Source: Flavobacterium sp. (GTDB lineage: Bacteria; Bacteroidota; Bacteroidia; Flavobacteriales; Flavobacteriaceae). Taken from it: a DNA stretch of 64,000 nt. Of the stretch, positions 33,326 to 42,626 are shown piece after piece (within the stretch, counting starts at the first letter, position 1; each line of letters starts with the position of its first letter). The position numbers and the translations under genes are program-made. The stretch covers positions 1 through 64,000 of the forward strand of contig JAHEZJ010000002.1 of assembly GCA_023251135.1 (NCBI GenBank). Direction: 5' to 3'. The notes under the pieces were generated by a model that did not search any database, was not told the origin of the DNA, and was given only the letters and a program-made list of their open reading frames with translations.

Positions 33326-35011
33326 CTAAAACTGAAAGTAAATAAACGGCTGTGAACCGGCAACTGCTGTTGCGTAAACAATCCAATATACAAATCCCAG
33401 TACGATTGCTTTTCCGATCAGTGGCGTATTATCAAAGGCCCATTTCATTTTCGAGGTAATCACTTCCGGTAAGAAGTGCCACACGTATCCGAAAAGCATC
33501 AATAAAAATACGTTTTTATACCCTAATATGATGGCTTGCCAATTCTCTGGTTCGAATGTTAGCTGACCAATGTTATTGATTACCTGTAAGGCCGTTTCAA
33601 AATCTCTGGCGCGGAAAAATATCCAACAGAATACTACAAAATGAAACGTAATGACGATCGAAAAGAATCTCCATAAAAACCCGGAACCTTTGCCTTCTTT
33701 TTTGGAAGGGAAGAACTCCATGAAAATTTTATGAACCGCTAATGCCAAACCGTGTAAGGCTCCCCAAACAATGAATTGTGCTCCTGCTCCGTGCCATAAT
33801 CCGCCTAAAAGCATGGTGGTAAACAAATTAAAATTGGTTACCAGGGTTTGGTTTTTCTTTTTCGAAAGTAAAAATGTCAGACAAAAAAGTACTAATGCCC
33901 CAATCGCTATCCCTAACGGAATAAAGCTCTCGTTTATATTTGAAATCCCCCAAAGCAATAAGCCAAAGAAGAATAAACTCGGGAATAAAAATCCGGCAAA
34001 TGTTCCTTCACGGTTTCCACCAATAGAAATATATAAAAAGTCTTTCAGCCAGGTCGATAACGAAATATGCCATCTTCTCCAGAAATCTGTAATAGAAGTC
34101 GATTTATAAGGTGTTCTAAAGTTGGCAGGCAGTTTGAATCCTAACAACAAAGCGATTCCGATTGCCATGTCTGAATATCCTGAAAAGTCGCAATAAATTT
34201 GAATAGCATATCCATAAGACGCCATCAAATTTTCGAAAGAGGTATAATTCATCGGTGTATCAAAAACACGATCGACGAAGTTTATAGAGATGTAATTTGA
34301 AATTACGGTTTTCTTAATCAATCCGCCAATAATCAAAAACAAGGCGTTGTTTACATCCTCTCTGGTCAAGTTTAATTTTTGATAAATCTGAGGCAAGAAG
34401 TCTTTTGCCCTAACGATTGGCCCGGCCACCAGCTGCGGAAAAAACGAAACGAAGAACAAGTATTCGATGTAGTTTTTGGTTGGCTTGATTTCTTCGCGAT
34501 AAATCTCAATAATATAACTCATCGACTGGAAGGTATAAAAGGAGATTCCAACCGGAAGAAAAATATCATGCAGTTGGTAATTCCCATGAAACATATCATT
34601 GAAAGTAACAATCATGAAGTTCATGTATTTGAAATACCCCAACAATCCCAGATTCAGGATTACACTTATCACCAGATAAATTTTCTTTGTACTGTCTTTT
34701 GCTTCTCTGTAAATAATCTGACTCAGGCCATAATCAACAACGGACGAAAGCAATAATAGTAAAAAGTAAATCCCGCTTGACTTATAATAAAAGAAAAGCG
34801 AAAAGAGAATAACGTATGTTAATCTCAAATAAAATGTTTTGCGTAAAAAGGCATACACAAAATAAAAAACGAGAAATAGTCCGAGGAATAAACCGGTATT
34901 AAACAGTAATTTTTCTTCAGGATTGTATATAAACCAACTTTTGGCCTGTTCTAAAGTAACTTCACCAAAATTCTGAATAAACCAATTATTTATGCTATCA
35001 ATTGTAATCAA
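33326..35011 (-). CDS. MBOAT-family O-acyltransferase (AlgI/PatA-like)
   Basis: A 561 aa polytopic inner-membrane protein of the MBOAT family. It has about 11-12 membrane segments, the conserved FWRRWHISLSTWLKDFLYI block and the catalytic His in LLGGLWHGAGAQF. AlgI/PatA-type members export acetyl groups across the membrane for O-acetylation of a polysaccharide or peptidoglycan by an SGNH partner. Two SGNH-domain genes immediately upstream in the same operon (1-bp gap) fit this role. The target glycan is not known. Confidence 0.94.
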   Translation of the reverse strand: MITIDSINNWFIQNFGEVTLEQAKSWFIYNPEEKLLFNTGLFLGLFLVFYFVYAFLRKTFYLRLTYVILFSLFFYYKSSGIYFLLLLLSSVVDYGLSQIIYREAKDSTKKIYLVISVILNLGLLGYFKYMNFMIVTFNDMFHGNYQLHDIFLPVGISFYTFQSMSYIIEIYREEIKPTKNYIEYLFFVSFFPQLVAGPIVRAKDFLPQIYQKLNLTREDVNNALFLIIGGLIKKTVISNYISINFVDRVFDTPMNYTSFENLMASYGYAIQIYCDFSGYSDMAIGIALLLGFKLPANFRTPYKSTSITDFWRRWHISLSTWLKDFLYISIGGNREGTFAGFLFPSLFFFGLLLWGISNINESFIPLGIAIGALVLFCLTFLLSKKKNQTLVTNFNLFTTMLLGGLWHGAGAQFIVWGALHGLALAVHKIFMEFFPSKKEGKGSGFLWRFFSIVITFHFVVFCWIFFRARDFETALQVINNIGQLTFEPENWQAIILGYKNVFLLMLFGYVWHFLPEVITSKMKWAFDNTPLIGKAIVLGFVYWIVYATAVAGSQPFIYFQF

Positions 35012-35012
35012 C

Positions 35013-36434
35013 TTAATTCTTTAATTTAAAATTATCGTATGCTTTTAAAAATGCTTCTGTAAACAAGTTCCCTTGTTTTTCGTATCCTTTTTTAGAATAA
35101 TGAACCCAATCCGGCCCAATTAATCCTGAGGATTTTAAACTCCGGATTCCATCCATGCCCCCAAGCTCATCGTATAAATCCCAAACTGCAAAACCATCTG
35201 TTTTTGCAATTTCAATGATACTTTTTGCATAATCGCGGACATAAACATTGGGTCTTCTTGCTTTGAGTAAAGACGGAGGCGGGGTCATTACAATGATAGA
35301 AACATTACTATTTTGTTCTTTTACATTTTTTATAAAATCGCGTAACTCCTTTATATAGGCCGATGCCTCCATATGATCGTAGCTTTCGTTTGTTCCCAGC
35401 GAAAAAATCATAAGATCGGCATGTAGTGCTTTTAACTGTTCAAAAAACAACGGGTATTTGTTATAATCTGAAAACTTGGCTCCGTTGACCCCAATGCTGC
35501 TGTAAATTAAACCCGGTGCGTCTTTTTCTAAAACTATGCCGTTCAGTTCGTACTTTGAAGCCTCTTTATTCGGAAGCAGAAAAATACGATTCAGTGTCTT
35601 TTCAGAATTGTAATAATGAGTAAACGAATCAGACTCCAGATTTAGCGGAACAAATTCAGAGCTCGTGATATTTCTGGGTTTGGTTTCGTTGGTTCTGATT
35701 TTCAATGTTCGTCCCGCGCGAATGTTATTAGACTTTAGATGATTGTCTTTTCGGATATCGGCCACCGAAACATTGTACTTATCGGCAATGGTCGAAATAG
35801 CCTCTCCTTTTTTAATTTTATGCGTGATTACTTTACGCTCTGTAGACTGAATCGTTCTGGTTTGAGAAGAGGTTGCCAAATCAAACATATTCTGATTATG
35901 AGGCGTAATAATCTTAATGGTATTAAAATTATAAGCCGGATCTTTAACATTCAACTCAACGGCAAAACCGCCATTGTCTCTCCAAAGTGCAATTCCGCTT
36001 AATCCAACCGGAACATTTTTGAAAGGGTGAATGTTTCGATAACTTTCCCATCCTCTGTTCGAACGGAACCGCTCGTTATAAGAACCGTTTGTTTTGGCCA
36101 GCTGATGCGGAAAAACAAGCCCGCGACCGGCGTTACCAAATTTTTGCTGCAGATTTTTTCTAATCTCATTTGTCATCAAATCACTCTGAATATGAGAATC
36201 TCCAATGTGCACAATATTGATTTTTCGACTATTTTGGGCTTCGTTCGACTTTAATTTCAAAAAAAACGGCACCAGAGCTTCTGCATTATAGATTCTGTCT
36301 CCCGAAAAAGAATCAACAGCTGCTGTATCGACTTTATGAATCATATTTTTTGGAATTGGAATTGGATCTGTCTTTGGTGTTTTATCGTTTGTTGAGAAAA
36401 AAAGACAACAAAAGAAAATAATTAGTCTATTCAT
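35013..36434 (-). CDS. SGNH/GDSL-family esterase or acetyltransferase with an internal LysM domain
   Basis: A 473 aa exported protein. The GDS block is VHIGDSHIQSD (Ser80), block III is SLGTNES, and the catalytic Asp442-x-x-His445 is in DWVHYSKKGY, so the triad looks complete. A LysM domain is inserted at about 203-247 (HKIKKGEAISTIADKYNVSV...RAGRTLKIR), inside the SGNH chain between blocks I and III. This suggests peptidoglycan or chitin-like glycan binding. The N-terminus is a weak signal or anchor. It overlaps the upstream SGNH gene by 8 bp, and the MBOAT gene follows after 1 bp. Confidence 0.9.
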   Translation of the reverse strand: MNRLIIFFCCLFFSTNDKTPKTDPIPIPKNMIHKVDTAAVDSFSGDRIYNAEALVPFFLKLKSNEAQNSRKINIVHIGDSHIQSDLMTNEIRKNLQQKFGNAGRGLVFPHQLAKTNGSYNERFRSNRGWESYRNIHPFKNVPVGLSGIALWRDNGGFAVELNVKDPAYNFNTIKIITPHNQNMFDLATSSQTRTIQSTERKVITHKIKKGEAISTIADKYNVSVADIRKDNHLKSNNIRAGRTLKIRTNETKPRNITSSEFVPLNLESDSFTHYYNSEKTLNRIFLLPNKEASKYELNGIVLEKDAPGLIYSSIGVNGAKFSDYNKYPLFFEQLKALHADLMIFSLGTNESYDHMEASAYIKELRDFIKNVKEQNSNVSIIVMTPPPSLLKARRPNVYVRDYAKSIIEIAKTDGFAVWDLYDELGGMDGIRSLKSSGLIGPDWVHYSKKGYEKQGNLFTEAFLKAYDNFKLKN

Positions 36435-37911
36435 TTACGCTATCTGTTTTTACAGCAACGGAATCTGTATTGGTTTTCCTGACTGCTTTCCGTTTCGTCG
36501 CATCAGTCTCTCTGTTTACTCGTAATACTTTATATTGCTCGTATCCTTTATTCAATTGATCGTATAATAATTTACCAATAGCTTTTGCGCCACGCTGGTT
36601 AAAGTGGGTGTAATCTTTATTGGCTTTTGCCGGAGATTCATCTACCCATTTCACCATCGATCCGTCACCTCCCATTAAGGTGTACAAATTCACAAATCCG
36701 GATTCGGTTTCAAGTGCATATCTTTTTTGCGCTCTCATTAAAGGAACAACAGCTGAATCGGTTTTCATTTCCAAATCGTATTTGGTCGATTTATCAGCCG
36801 TCGAGATAATCAAAATAGAAACTGCCGGAAAAGATTCCTTAATTTTATTCACGGCTTTGGTCATTCCTCTTTGGTACCAATTGTAATTCTTGGTTCCGTA
36901 ATTTAAAACGTTGGTTCCGTAATGCAAAATAACCAGGTCGTACTTCAGACTGTTATTGAATCCCTGCATCACATTGGCATTAAACATCGAAATTGGCAAA
37001 CCGGAGTTCCCTCTTTGCGAGAAGTTGTCTACGTGAATTCCACTTCCGTTATCAAAGTTAAATCCATAGATTGGAATCGAATCGGAATGAATAAAATTAG
37101 CTTTAAACCCTTTTATACTTCCTGAAGTTACTTTTAGGGTGTTGATCAGATTGTTTGGAACAAGGCTTTTTCGCAAGGTATCTCTTCCGATAATGAAGTT
37201 CACGTTTCCTTTTTTAGATCCCCTTCCATAATACAATGTTGGATTGTCTAAAGTTGTCGCGTGTTTGTTCAATCCGGCTTCATACTGAACCCAGGTTGTA
37301 TTTGATTTATCATTTGCAAAAAACACATGGCCATTTACTCCAAAAGGACTTGTTGGGTGTTTTACGTTCAAATACGATTGCATTTTCCAGTTTTTGGAAG
37401 ACGACGATTTCACAGAACCTCTTGATGCAGCAGATTCTGAGTTAATCGAAACAAAACCAACTCCGCTGCCTCCAAAACGTTCCTGGTAATTGACACGAAC
37501 ATCCTGTACAATTAAATCCCCATCGGTCATAGAATCTCCGTAATAAGCGATTCTGACTTTGGCTTGCGGATTCTTTTCGAGCTGGTATAATTTTTCGTAA
37601 AAAGAAATCAGGTATTGATATCCTTTATAGTTATCGAAAGTTTCAGATGGAAACTCAATTCCTTCTGAGGCGTCAAAAACGATTTTTTCTCTCGCTTCTT
37701 TTTTCTCGTCTTCAGTCAGACTGTCTCCCTGCTGTTCCAGAGAATCATTTGCGACTGACTCCAAAAGCAGACTATCGATAAGTACGTTTTTAGAATTTAC
37801 TTTGCTATCCGAAAAAATTTTATCGGGTAAGATTTGCTTAAATCCAATGAAAGCGATGAATGCCAATGCCACAATTGCAAAAGACTGAAAGAAATAAGAT
37901 TTTGTATTCAC
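36427..37911 (-). CDS. SGNH/GDSL-family membrane-anchored esterase or acetyltransferase
   Basis: A 494 aa protein with an N-terminal membrane anchor (about 10-27) and a low-complexity acidic linker to ~80. The SGNH domain has GDSMTDGD (Ser127), HYGTN and the C-terminal DYTHFNQRGA with Asp-x-x-His. The tail (about 475-494) is Lys/Thr-rich. It is the first gene of the SGNH-SGNH-MBOAT operon and is probably an O-acetyltransferase or deacetylase partner of the MBOAT protein. No LysM is present, unlike its neighbour. Confidence 0.88.
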   Translation of the reverse strand: MNTKSYFFQSFAIVALAFIAFIGFKQILPDKIFSDSKVNSKNVLIDSLLLESVANDSLEQQGDSLTEDEKKEAREKIVFDASEGIEFPSETFDNYKGYQYLISFYEKLYQLEKNPQAKVRIAYYGDSMTDGDLIVQDVRVNYQERFGGSGVGFVSINSESAASRGSVKSSSSKNWKMQSYLNVKHPTSPFGVNGHVFFANDKSNTTWVQYEAGLNKHATTLDNPTLYYGRGSKKGNVNFIIGRDTLRKSLVPNNLINTLKVTSGSIKGFKANFIHSDSIPIYGFNFDNGSGIHVDNFSQRGNSGLPISMFNANVMQGFNNSLKYDLVILHYGTNVLNYGTKNYNWYQRGMTKAVNKIKESFPAVSILIISTADKSTKYDLEMKTDSAVVPLMRAQKRYALETESGFVNLYTLMGGDGSMVKWVDESPAKANKDYTHFNQRGAKAIGKLLYDQLNKGYEQYKVLRVNRETDATKRKAVRKTNTDSVAVKTDSVNE

Positions 37912-38051
37912 TCGTAATAATAAATTTGAAGAAAGGATTCGTTAAAAATTTCTATTCAAAATTCCTACTAATTCCTTATAAAAAAGTATGGGCAAAGATA
38001 GAATTAAACATTAATTTATAGATTGTTTTTAACATTAAAATAAAACAAAAA

Positions 38052-38079
38052 AAAGAGGCTGAATAAATCCAACCTCTTT
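38052..38079 (-). terminator. Terminator belonging to the T9SS remnant
   Basis: AAAGAGG / CCTCTTT with an imperfect inner stem and a long T-run on the minus strand, 80 bp beyond the stop codon of the remnant at 38161. Confidence 0.7.
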
Positions 38080-38160
38080 ATCAAAAAAAAAATAAAAAAA
38101 ACAAAGCTAATGATTAACTAAATTTTAAAGTGAGCAGAGCCTAATTGGCTCAATGTATTC

Positions 38161-38262
38161 TTATTGCACTATAATTTTACCTGTTTTAATTTCTTCACTT
38201 CCTGAACGGATTTTATAGAAATAAAGTCCTTTAAAAAAATAAGAATTCAGATAATTACAGCT
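38161..38262 (-). pseudogene. Orphan C-terminal T9SS sorting-domain fragment
   Basis: Read on the minus strand, these bases encode YFFKGLYFYKIRSGSEEIK followed by TGKIIVQ and a stop. That matches the end of a type A T9SS C-terminal domain (G.YF.K....G....GKIIV.). The frame is open for only about 34 codons and is cut off by the hmuY terminator just upstream. The rest of the secreted protein is missing. It keeps its own downstream terminator, so it looks like the 3' stub of a deleted gene. Confidence 0.75.
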
Positions 38263-38267
38263 TAAAA

Positions 38268-38298
38268 AAAACCTCGAACAATTTATTATTCGAGGTCT
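38268..38298 (-). terminator. Intrinsic terminator of the haem-uptake operon
   Basis: ACCTCGAA / TTCGAGGT followed by a T-run on the minus strand, 12 bp after the hmuY stop. Confidence 0.88.
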
Positions 38299-38310
38299 CT
38301 TATTTTCTTA

Positions 38311-39393
38311 TTATTTCAAGATTGCGTACTCTAAAGTAACATAACCTCTTATTCCTGCTTCGTTTGTCATCGCCAGGAATTTAACTTTATAGTAGTTTTC
38401 CGCAGCATCTTTAACTACATAAAAACGATCTGTTCTAACACTTGGTAGACTAGTTGGTCCACCACCACTTCTCCAGTTAGATCCAATAACTCTCTGATCT
38501 GTTTTAGAAAGTGTGAAGTTTGCTTCAACAACATTTGCTTTTGTGAAATTTGCATAAGTTACATCAGCCGTAGTTACAACCTGATAAACCTGAGTTCCAG
38601 ATTTTGCATTTGTTGTAATAAAGTCAGAGTATCCGTAAGTCACTTCACCACTACCCATATTTAAATAGTTAGTAAATACTGTAAAGTTTAAGTCCCATTT
38701 TGCTTTTTGAGGCTCTACAGAAACTGTATTTCCTGTTGTTAAGCTGAAAAATGTAAAGTTAAAATCAGCTTCTTTTGAGATTACTTTTTCTGTAAATGTA
38801 GTAGAAGTCAAATCAGCATATTGAATTTTGTATCCGTTTCCGCTTCTTAAGATTCTAACTTTTTTCCATCCTCTTGCATCACCGTCAACACTTACAGCCC
38901 CTTTTGCCGGTACTGCTGTTGAAACTTTAAATCCAAGATTAACTAAATATACTTTGTTGTCAGCATCCGTTGCAGAAACTTCTGCGATAGCAGTTCCAAT
39001 TCCTGCTCCGGCTCCAGCTAAAACACCAGTTGGATTGTCAACATATCCGTTTGATGCAAGTGTTTCACCTGCTCCAACTGAAACGTTAGCATCGATTGTT
39101 TGTGATACTGTAATATCTGATGTAGCTAATTTTTTAACTGCCATCTTAACAGATCCGTTCAATACAACTCTAAAATCAGCACCTGTTGAAAATCCAAAAT
39201 CCCAAGATTCTCTGTTTACTGATTTAGATTCTGCAGCACTTAAATCAAGGTAAACCTGATTTGGTTGATTTGGTCCTCCAACTGCTGGTTGTAAAGTTGC
39301 TCCAACGGTTGGGATTTCAACCGGAGTATCGTCGTCACTTGAGCATGATGCAAGTGATAAGAAAGCGAATGATAGTAATAAAAGTTTTTTCAT
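38311..39393 (-). CDS. hmuY: HmuY-family haem-binding lipoprotein
   Basis: A 360 aa surface lipoprotein: signal peptide MKKLLLLSFAFLSLASC with the lipidated Cys17. The HmuY-family block QVYLDLSAAESKSVNRESWD follows, and the rest is beta-rich. In Porphyromonas, HmuY captures haem and passes it to the TonB receptor HmuR. Here the receptor gene lies 19 bp upstream in the same operon. The haem ligands cannot be assigned from sequence alone. Expression is probably iron- or haem-regulated (inference). Confidence 0.9.
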   Translation of the reverse strand: MKKLLLLSFAFLSLASCSSDDDTPVEIPTVGATLQPAVGGPNQPNQVYLDLSAAESKSVNRESWDFGFSTGADFRVVLNGSVKMAVKKLATSDITVSQTIDANVSVGAGETLASNGYVDNPTGVLAGAGAGIGTAIAEVSATDADNKVYLVNLGFKVSTAVPAKGAVSVDGDARGWKKVRILRSGNGYKIQYADLTSTTFTEKVISKEADFNFTFFSLTTGNTVSVEPQKAKWDLNFTVFTNYLNMGSGEVTYGYSDFITTNAKSGTQVYQVVTTADVTYANFTKANVVEANFTLSKTDQRVIGSNWRSGGGPTSLPSVRTDRFYVVKDAAENYYKVKFLAMTNEAGIRGYVTLEYAILK

Positions 39394-39412
39394 TGTATTT
39401 ATGTATTAATAT

Positions 39413-41521
39413 TTAAAGATTAAGGTTATATGCTAATTTTAAAAAGTAAGAACGTCCGTAAGCAAGCATTAAGTTCGAAGATGTTGAATGAGCACCTCCA
39501 CTTGTTCCGGTTCGATTTACATCTGTTATATTCAAAATATTTCGTGCTCCTGCTGTTATTTCAAATTTGTCTTTAAAAAGATTTTTTCGAATAGAGGCAT
39601 CAAGCCAATTACTAGGTGCTATTGTAGACAATATGAATTCCGAACCTGAAGCGAGGAATTGTTGGCTTCTTCCATTGTATTTATAATATCCGGAAATAAT
39701 TGTTTTCCATTTTGAAATATTATAAGACGCACTTGCATTTAAATTAAAGGAGTAAAGAAATGAATCATCTGAAACAATTTGCTGATTGTCTATAAGTTGC
39801 GAAACACCTATTAATGCAGCTCCAACATTGACTGTCAACCCATCTATTCTAATTTGATTGGTTGCAGAAAAATTCCACATTTTGTATTTGTTGATGTTCT
39901 TGTATTGATATTCAGGAGTTCCTGTATTGTCGTTTTTACCTATAAATACCATATCAATTCTATCGTTAACATCCATATAACTTCCTGAAATCATATTGGA
40001 AAGCTGTAAACCGGAAGAAAATGTGGTAAACTTCTTAAGACTAACTTCATAAGAAGTACTTGTCTCGGGAATTAAATTTTCATTTGCAGCAAAAAAATGT
40101 CCATCAAAAATTTGATTCGCATATAATTCTTCAAAGTTTGGCGTTCGATAACCATTTCCATAAGAACCTCTAAGTTCCAATCCTTTATCAAATAAGTATC
40201 TTAATGCAATAGATGATGCGTACTGATCTTTGAATTTAGACTGTGCCGAAAATCGTATTCCGGGTTTTATAGAAAATCGTTCAGAGGCCATGATCTCTGA
40301 AGAGGCAAAAAAATCGTAGTTTTCAATTGTTTTATAAACAGTTTTTAGATTATTACCCTGTGCTTCTACTATCGAAAGTCCTCTGTTATTTACAAACTCA
40401 TAACCTAGTTGTAAATCGACCTTTTTATCGGAGAAAAAATTACTGACAGTTCCTGTAGACGAAAGCACTTCCATCGACTGGTCTTTTACTTTAACATTCG
40501 TGTCTTCTGTTTTAGTAAACAAATAGTATCTGAAATCTTCTACCACACGCTGCTGTTTCTGATGCGTAAGGGATACATTATAATACAATTGAGAGAATAG
40601 CGTTCCACTTGCATTCAAATTATGAAAATATCTATTGGTAAAATATCTTTTATCGTCGGCATAACGATAAGATCCCAAAGTAGGACTGAAATTCGATTGT
40701 ACTGTACTATTATAAAAATCTACATTTTCATCTAAGTATTCGAATTTGTAGAAAAATCTAAAATTATCTTTTTGGTAGGATATCAAAGCAGTTCCATTCA
40801 ACTGGTCTTTTGGCAGCCAGCTATAACCACGTGTAAAATCAGCCTCGGAATAATCTTTCCCTTTTCTACCATTTAAAAATCCCTGAAAATCATTTCGATT
40901 TGCTCCAACACTTACAAACCAATTTTTATTGAAGGTATGTGCCACACGTAATGATTGAATGTGACGTCCTTTATCAAAAGCAGAAAATTCTTTGCCCACC
41001 GTTTCTTCCTGTACAGCGGCATTAATATCCCATTTGTACTTCGAAGATTTTTTGGTAATGATATTCAAAACTCCACTCACGGCATTGGCACCATAAGCCA
41101 CTCCCATTGAACCTTCTACAATTTCAATATGATCCACATCATTAAGATTGATTTGGGATAAATCAGTATTGTTACCTAGTCCCGCTTCATTAACTAATGG
41201 AATATTGTCCACCAGAATTTTAAAATATTGAGCATCTAATCCGAAAAGGGAAACTGTTGAACGTCCGCTTGTTCCACTTGGTCTTACTGTAATATTTAAA
41301 TACTGATTTAAAACATCCGCTAAATTATTTGCTGCTAAATTTTGTATGTCTTTATTAGAAATCACACGAACATTAAACACCGATTTTTTTATAGACTGTG
41401 GCTCAAACTGTCCGGTAACCACCACTTCAGAAAGTTTATTTACAGCCGTGGTATCTTTCTTCTGTGCAAAAGAAATTTGACAAAAAAGAAAAGCTGTAAA
41501 AAAGATAAATTTGATTTTCAT
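39413..41521 (-). CDS. TonB-dependent receptor of the haem-uptake locus (HmuR-like)
   Basis: A 702 aa outer-membrane receptor with signal peptide MKIKFIFFTAFLFCQISFAQ. A plug domain at about 35-160 contains LSEVVVTGQFEP, DVLNQYLNITVRPSG and YGANAVSGVLNIITKK. The beta-barrel runs to the C-terminal strand (YFLKLAYNLNL). No carboxypeptidase-like N-terminal extension is present, unlike the SusC protein nearby. Coupling with hmuY points to haem as substrate. Its promoter is one half of a symmetric divergent pair with the DUF6607 gene. Confidence 0.92.
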   Translation of the reverse strand: MKIKFIFFTAFLFCQISFAQKKDTTAVNKLSEVVVTGQFEPQSIKKSVFNVRVISNKDIQNLAANNLADVLNQYLNITVRPSGTSGRSTVSLFGLDAQYFKILVDNIPLVNEAGLGNNTDLSQINLNDVDHIEIVEGSMGVAYGANAVSGVLNIITKKSSKYKWDINAAVQEETVGKEFSAFDKGRHIQSLRVAHTFNKNWFVSVGANRNDFQGFLNGRKGKDYSEADFTRGYSWLPKDQLNGTALISYQKDNFRFFYKFEYLDENVDFYNSTVQSNFSPTLGSYRYADDKRYFTNRYFHNLNASGTLFSQLYYNVSLTHQKQQRVVEDFRYYLFTKTEDTNVKVKDQSMEVLSSTGTVSNFFSDKKVDLQLGYEFVNNRGLSIVEAQGNNLKTVYKTIENYDFFASSEIMASERFSIKPGIRFSAQSKFKDQYASSIALRYLFDKGLELRGSYGNGYRTPNFEELYANQIFDGHFFAANENLIPETSTSYEVSLKKFTTFSSGLQLSNMISGSYMDVNDRIDMVFIGKNDNTGTPEYQYKNINKYKMWNFSATNQIRIDGLTVNVGAALIGVSQLIDNQQIVSDDSFLYSFNLNASASYNISKWKTIISGYYKYNGRSQQFLASGSEFILSTIAPSNWLDASIRKNLFKDKFEITAGARNILNITDVNRTGTSGGAHSTSSNLMLAYGRSYFLKLAYNLNL

Positions 41522-41546
41522 TATTTTTATTCATTCTTAATAATGG

Positions 41547-41599
41547 CGCAAATATATAAACTATTTTTATTTGTTCTAAATTAAATCCATATATTTGCG
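41547..41599. promoter_or_regulatory. Symmetric divergent promoter of the haem operon and DUF6607 gene
   Basis: CGCAAATATAT (41547-41557) and ATATATTTGCG (41589-41599) are perfect 11-bp inverted arms. Each contains TATATTTG, the -7 consensus, pointing away from the other. Predicted starts lie about 20-25 nt before the two genes. The shared sequence around both boxes suggests co-regulation. Confidence 0.6.
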
Positions 41600-41626
41600 A
41601 AAATTTAAAAAACAAAATATTACGTT

Positions 41627-42529
41627 ATGATTTCAAAAAGCCTCTATTTTTCAGCTGTTATGGCTTTGACTTGTAGCCTTGGTTTCAGTCAGGATAAAAA
41701 ACAACAAGACATCAAATCCATCAAATCTATGTGTGGTTGCTACGAAGTGAAGTTTAATTTCGCAGAAACTTTTCAATACGCTAAAGATTCTGCAACTTAT
41801 AAACCCTCTCAAACAAAACATGAATCTGCTTTGGAATGGGTTGAGTTATTAGAAGACACTCCTAACAAAATTGTAATGCAACACTTATTAATTGTAAGTG
41901 ACGATATGATCATCAAACACTGGAGACAAGATTGGTTGTACGAAAACACTGATCTATACACTTTCAACAAAGGAACTTCATGGAAATATAAAAAATTGGA
42001 CAAAAAAGCCGTTAAAGGACAATGGAGTCAAAAAGTATATCAGGTAGACGATAGTCCACGTTACGAAGGATCTTCTACATGGGTACACGTAGACGGACAA
42101 GACTACTGGGCAAACATCGCTGATGCACCACTACCAAGAAGAGAGCAAACAAAACGTAACGATTATAATGTTTTAAAAAGAAGAAACATTCACGAAATTA
42201 CAGCTACAGGATGGAATCATGAGCAAGACAATGACAAATTGGTTCGTGATGACAGCGGAAAAGATGTTTTGTTAGCACAAGAAAAAGGTCTGGACGTTTA
42301 TACTAAAGTAGCAGATATTAAATGTATCGCTGCTCAAAAATGGTGGAAAGAAAACAACGCACTTTGGAAAAATGTTCGTGACAAATGGCAAACGCTTTTT
42401 GACAGACACCAAGATTTAAACCTTGAAGCTAAAGTAGACAGAAAAGCACTTTACTCTCTTTTGTTTGATTTAAAACCAACTGCTACAAAAGCAGAAACAG
42501 ATGCGATCATCAACAAGTTTGTAAAATAA
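41627..42529 (+). CDS. DUF6607 family exported protein
   Basis: A 300 aa exported protein with signal peptide MISKSLYFSAVMALTCSLGFSQ. The DUF6607 core begins IKSMCGCYEVKFNFAETF and is rich in Trp, Lys and His (SALEWVELLEDTP, KHWRQDWLYENTD, DYWANIADAPLPRREQ). A mature-region Cys pair (MCGCY) is conserved-looking. Function unknown; divergent placement and matched promoter with the hmuY locus suggest a role in haem or iron use (inference). Confidence 0.88.
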   Translation: MISKSLYFSAVMALTCSLGFSQDKKQQDIKSIKSMCGCYEVKFNFAETFQYAKDSATYKPSQTKHESALEWVELLEDTPNKIVMQHLLIVSDDMIIKHWRQDWLYENTDLYTFNKGTSWKYKKLDKKAVKGQWSQKVYQVDDSPRYEGSSTWVHVDGQDYWANIADAPLPRREQTKRNDYNVLKRRNIHEITATGWNHEQDNDKLVRDDSGKDVLLAQEKGLDVYTKVADIKCIAAQKWWKENNALWKNVRDKWQTLFDRHQDLNLEAKVDRKALYSLLFDLKPTATKAETDAIINKFVK

Positions 42530-42550
42530 AAATATTTGTGTTAGTTACAA

Positions 42551-42586
42551 AAAGCCGATAGTTGTTGAAACTATCGGCTTTTTTTA
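42551..42586 (+). terminator. Terminator of the DUF6607 gene
   Basis: AAAGCCGATAGTT / ACTATCGGCTTTTTTT. It shares its stem with the hairpins at 42970-43000 and 44074-44107. Confidence 0.92.
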
Positions 42587-42589
42587 TGC

Positions 42590-42626
42590 CAAAAAAAAAC
42601 CGTCTGAAAATTAATCCAAACGGTCT
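42590..42626 (-). terminator. Orphan minus-strand terminator-like hairpin
   Basis: Imperfect arms AGACCGTTTG / CAGACGGTTT followed by a nine-base T-run on the minus strand. No gene is seen between it and the previous minus-strand terminator at 42970. Confidence 0.55.

Noticed and set aside
38828..39253. A 141-codon plus-strand frame opposite hmuY
   Set aside because: It is antisense to a well-supported lipoprotein gene, with no promoter or family match; its Pro/Ala-rich composition mirrors the coding strand.
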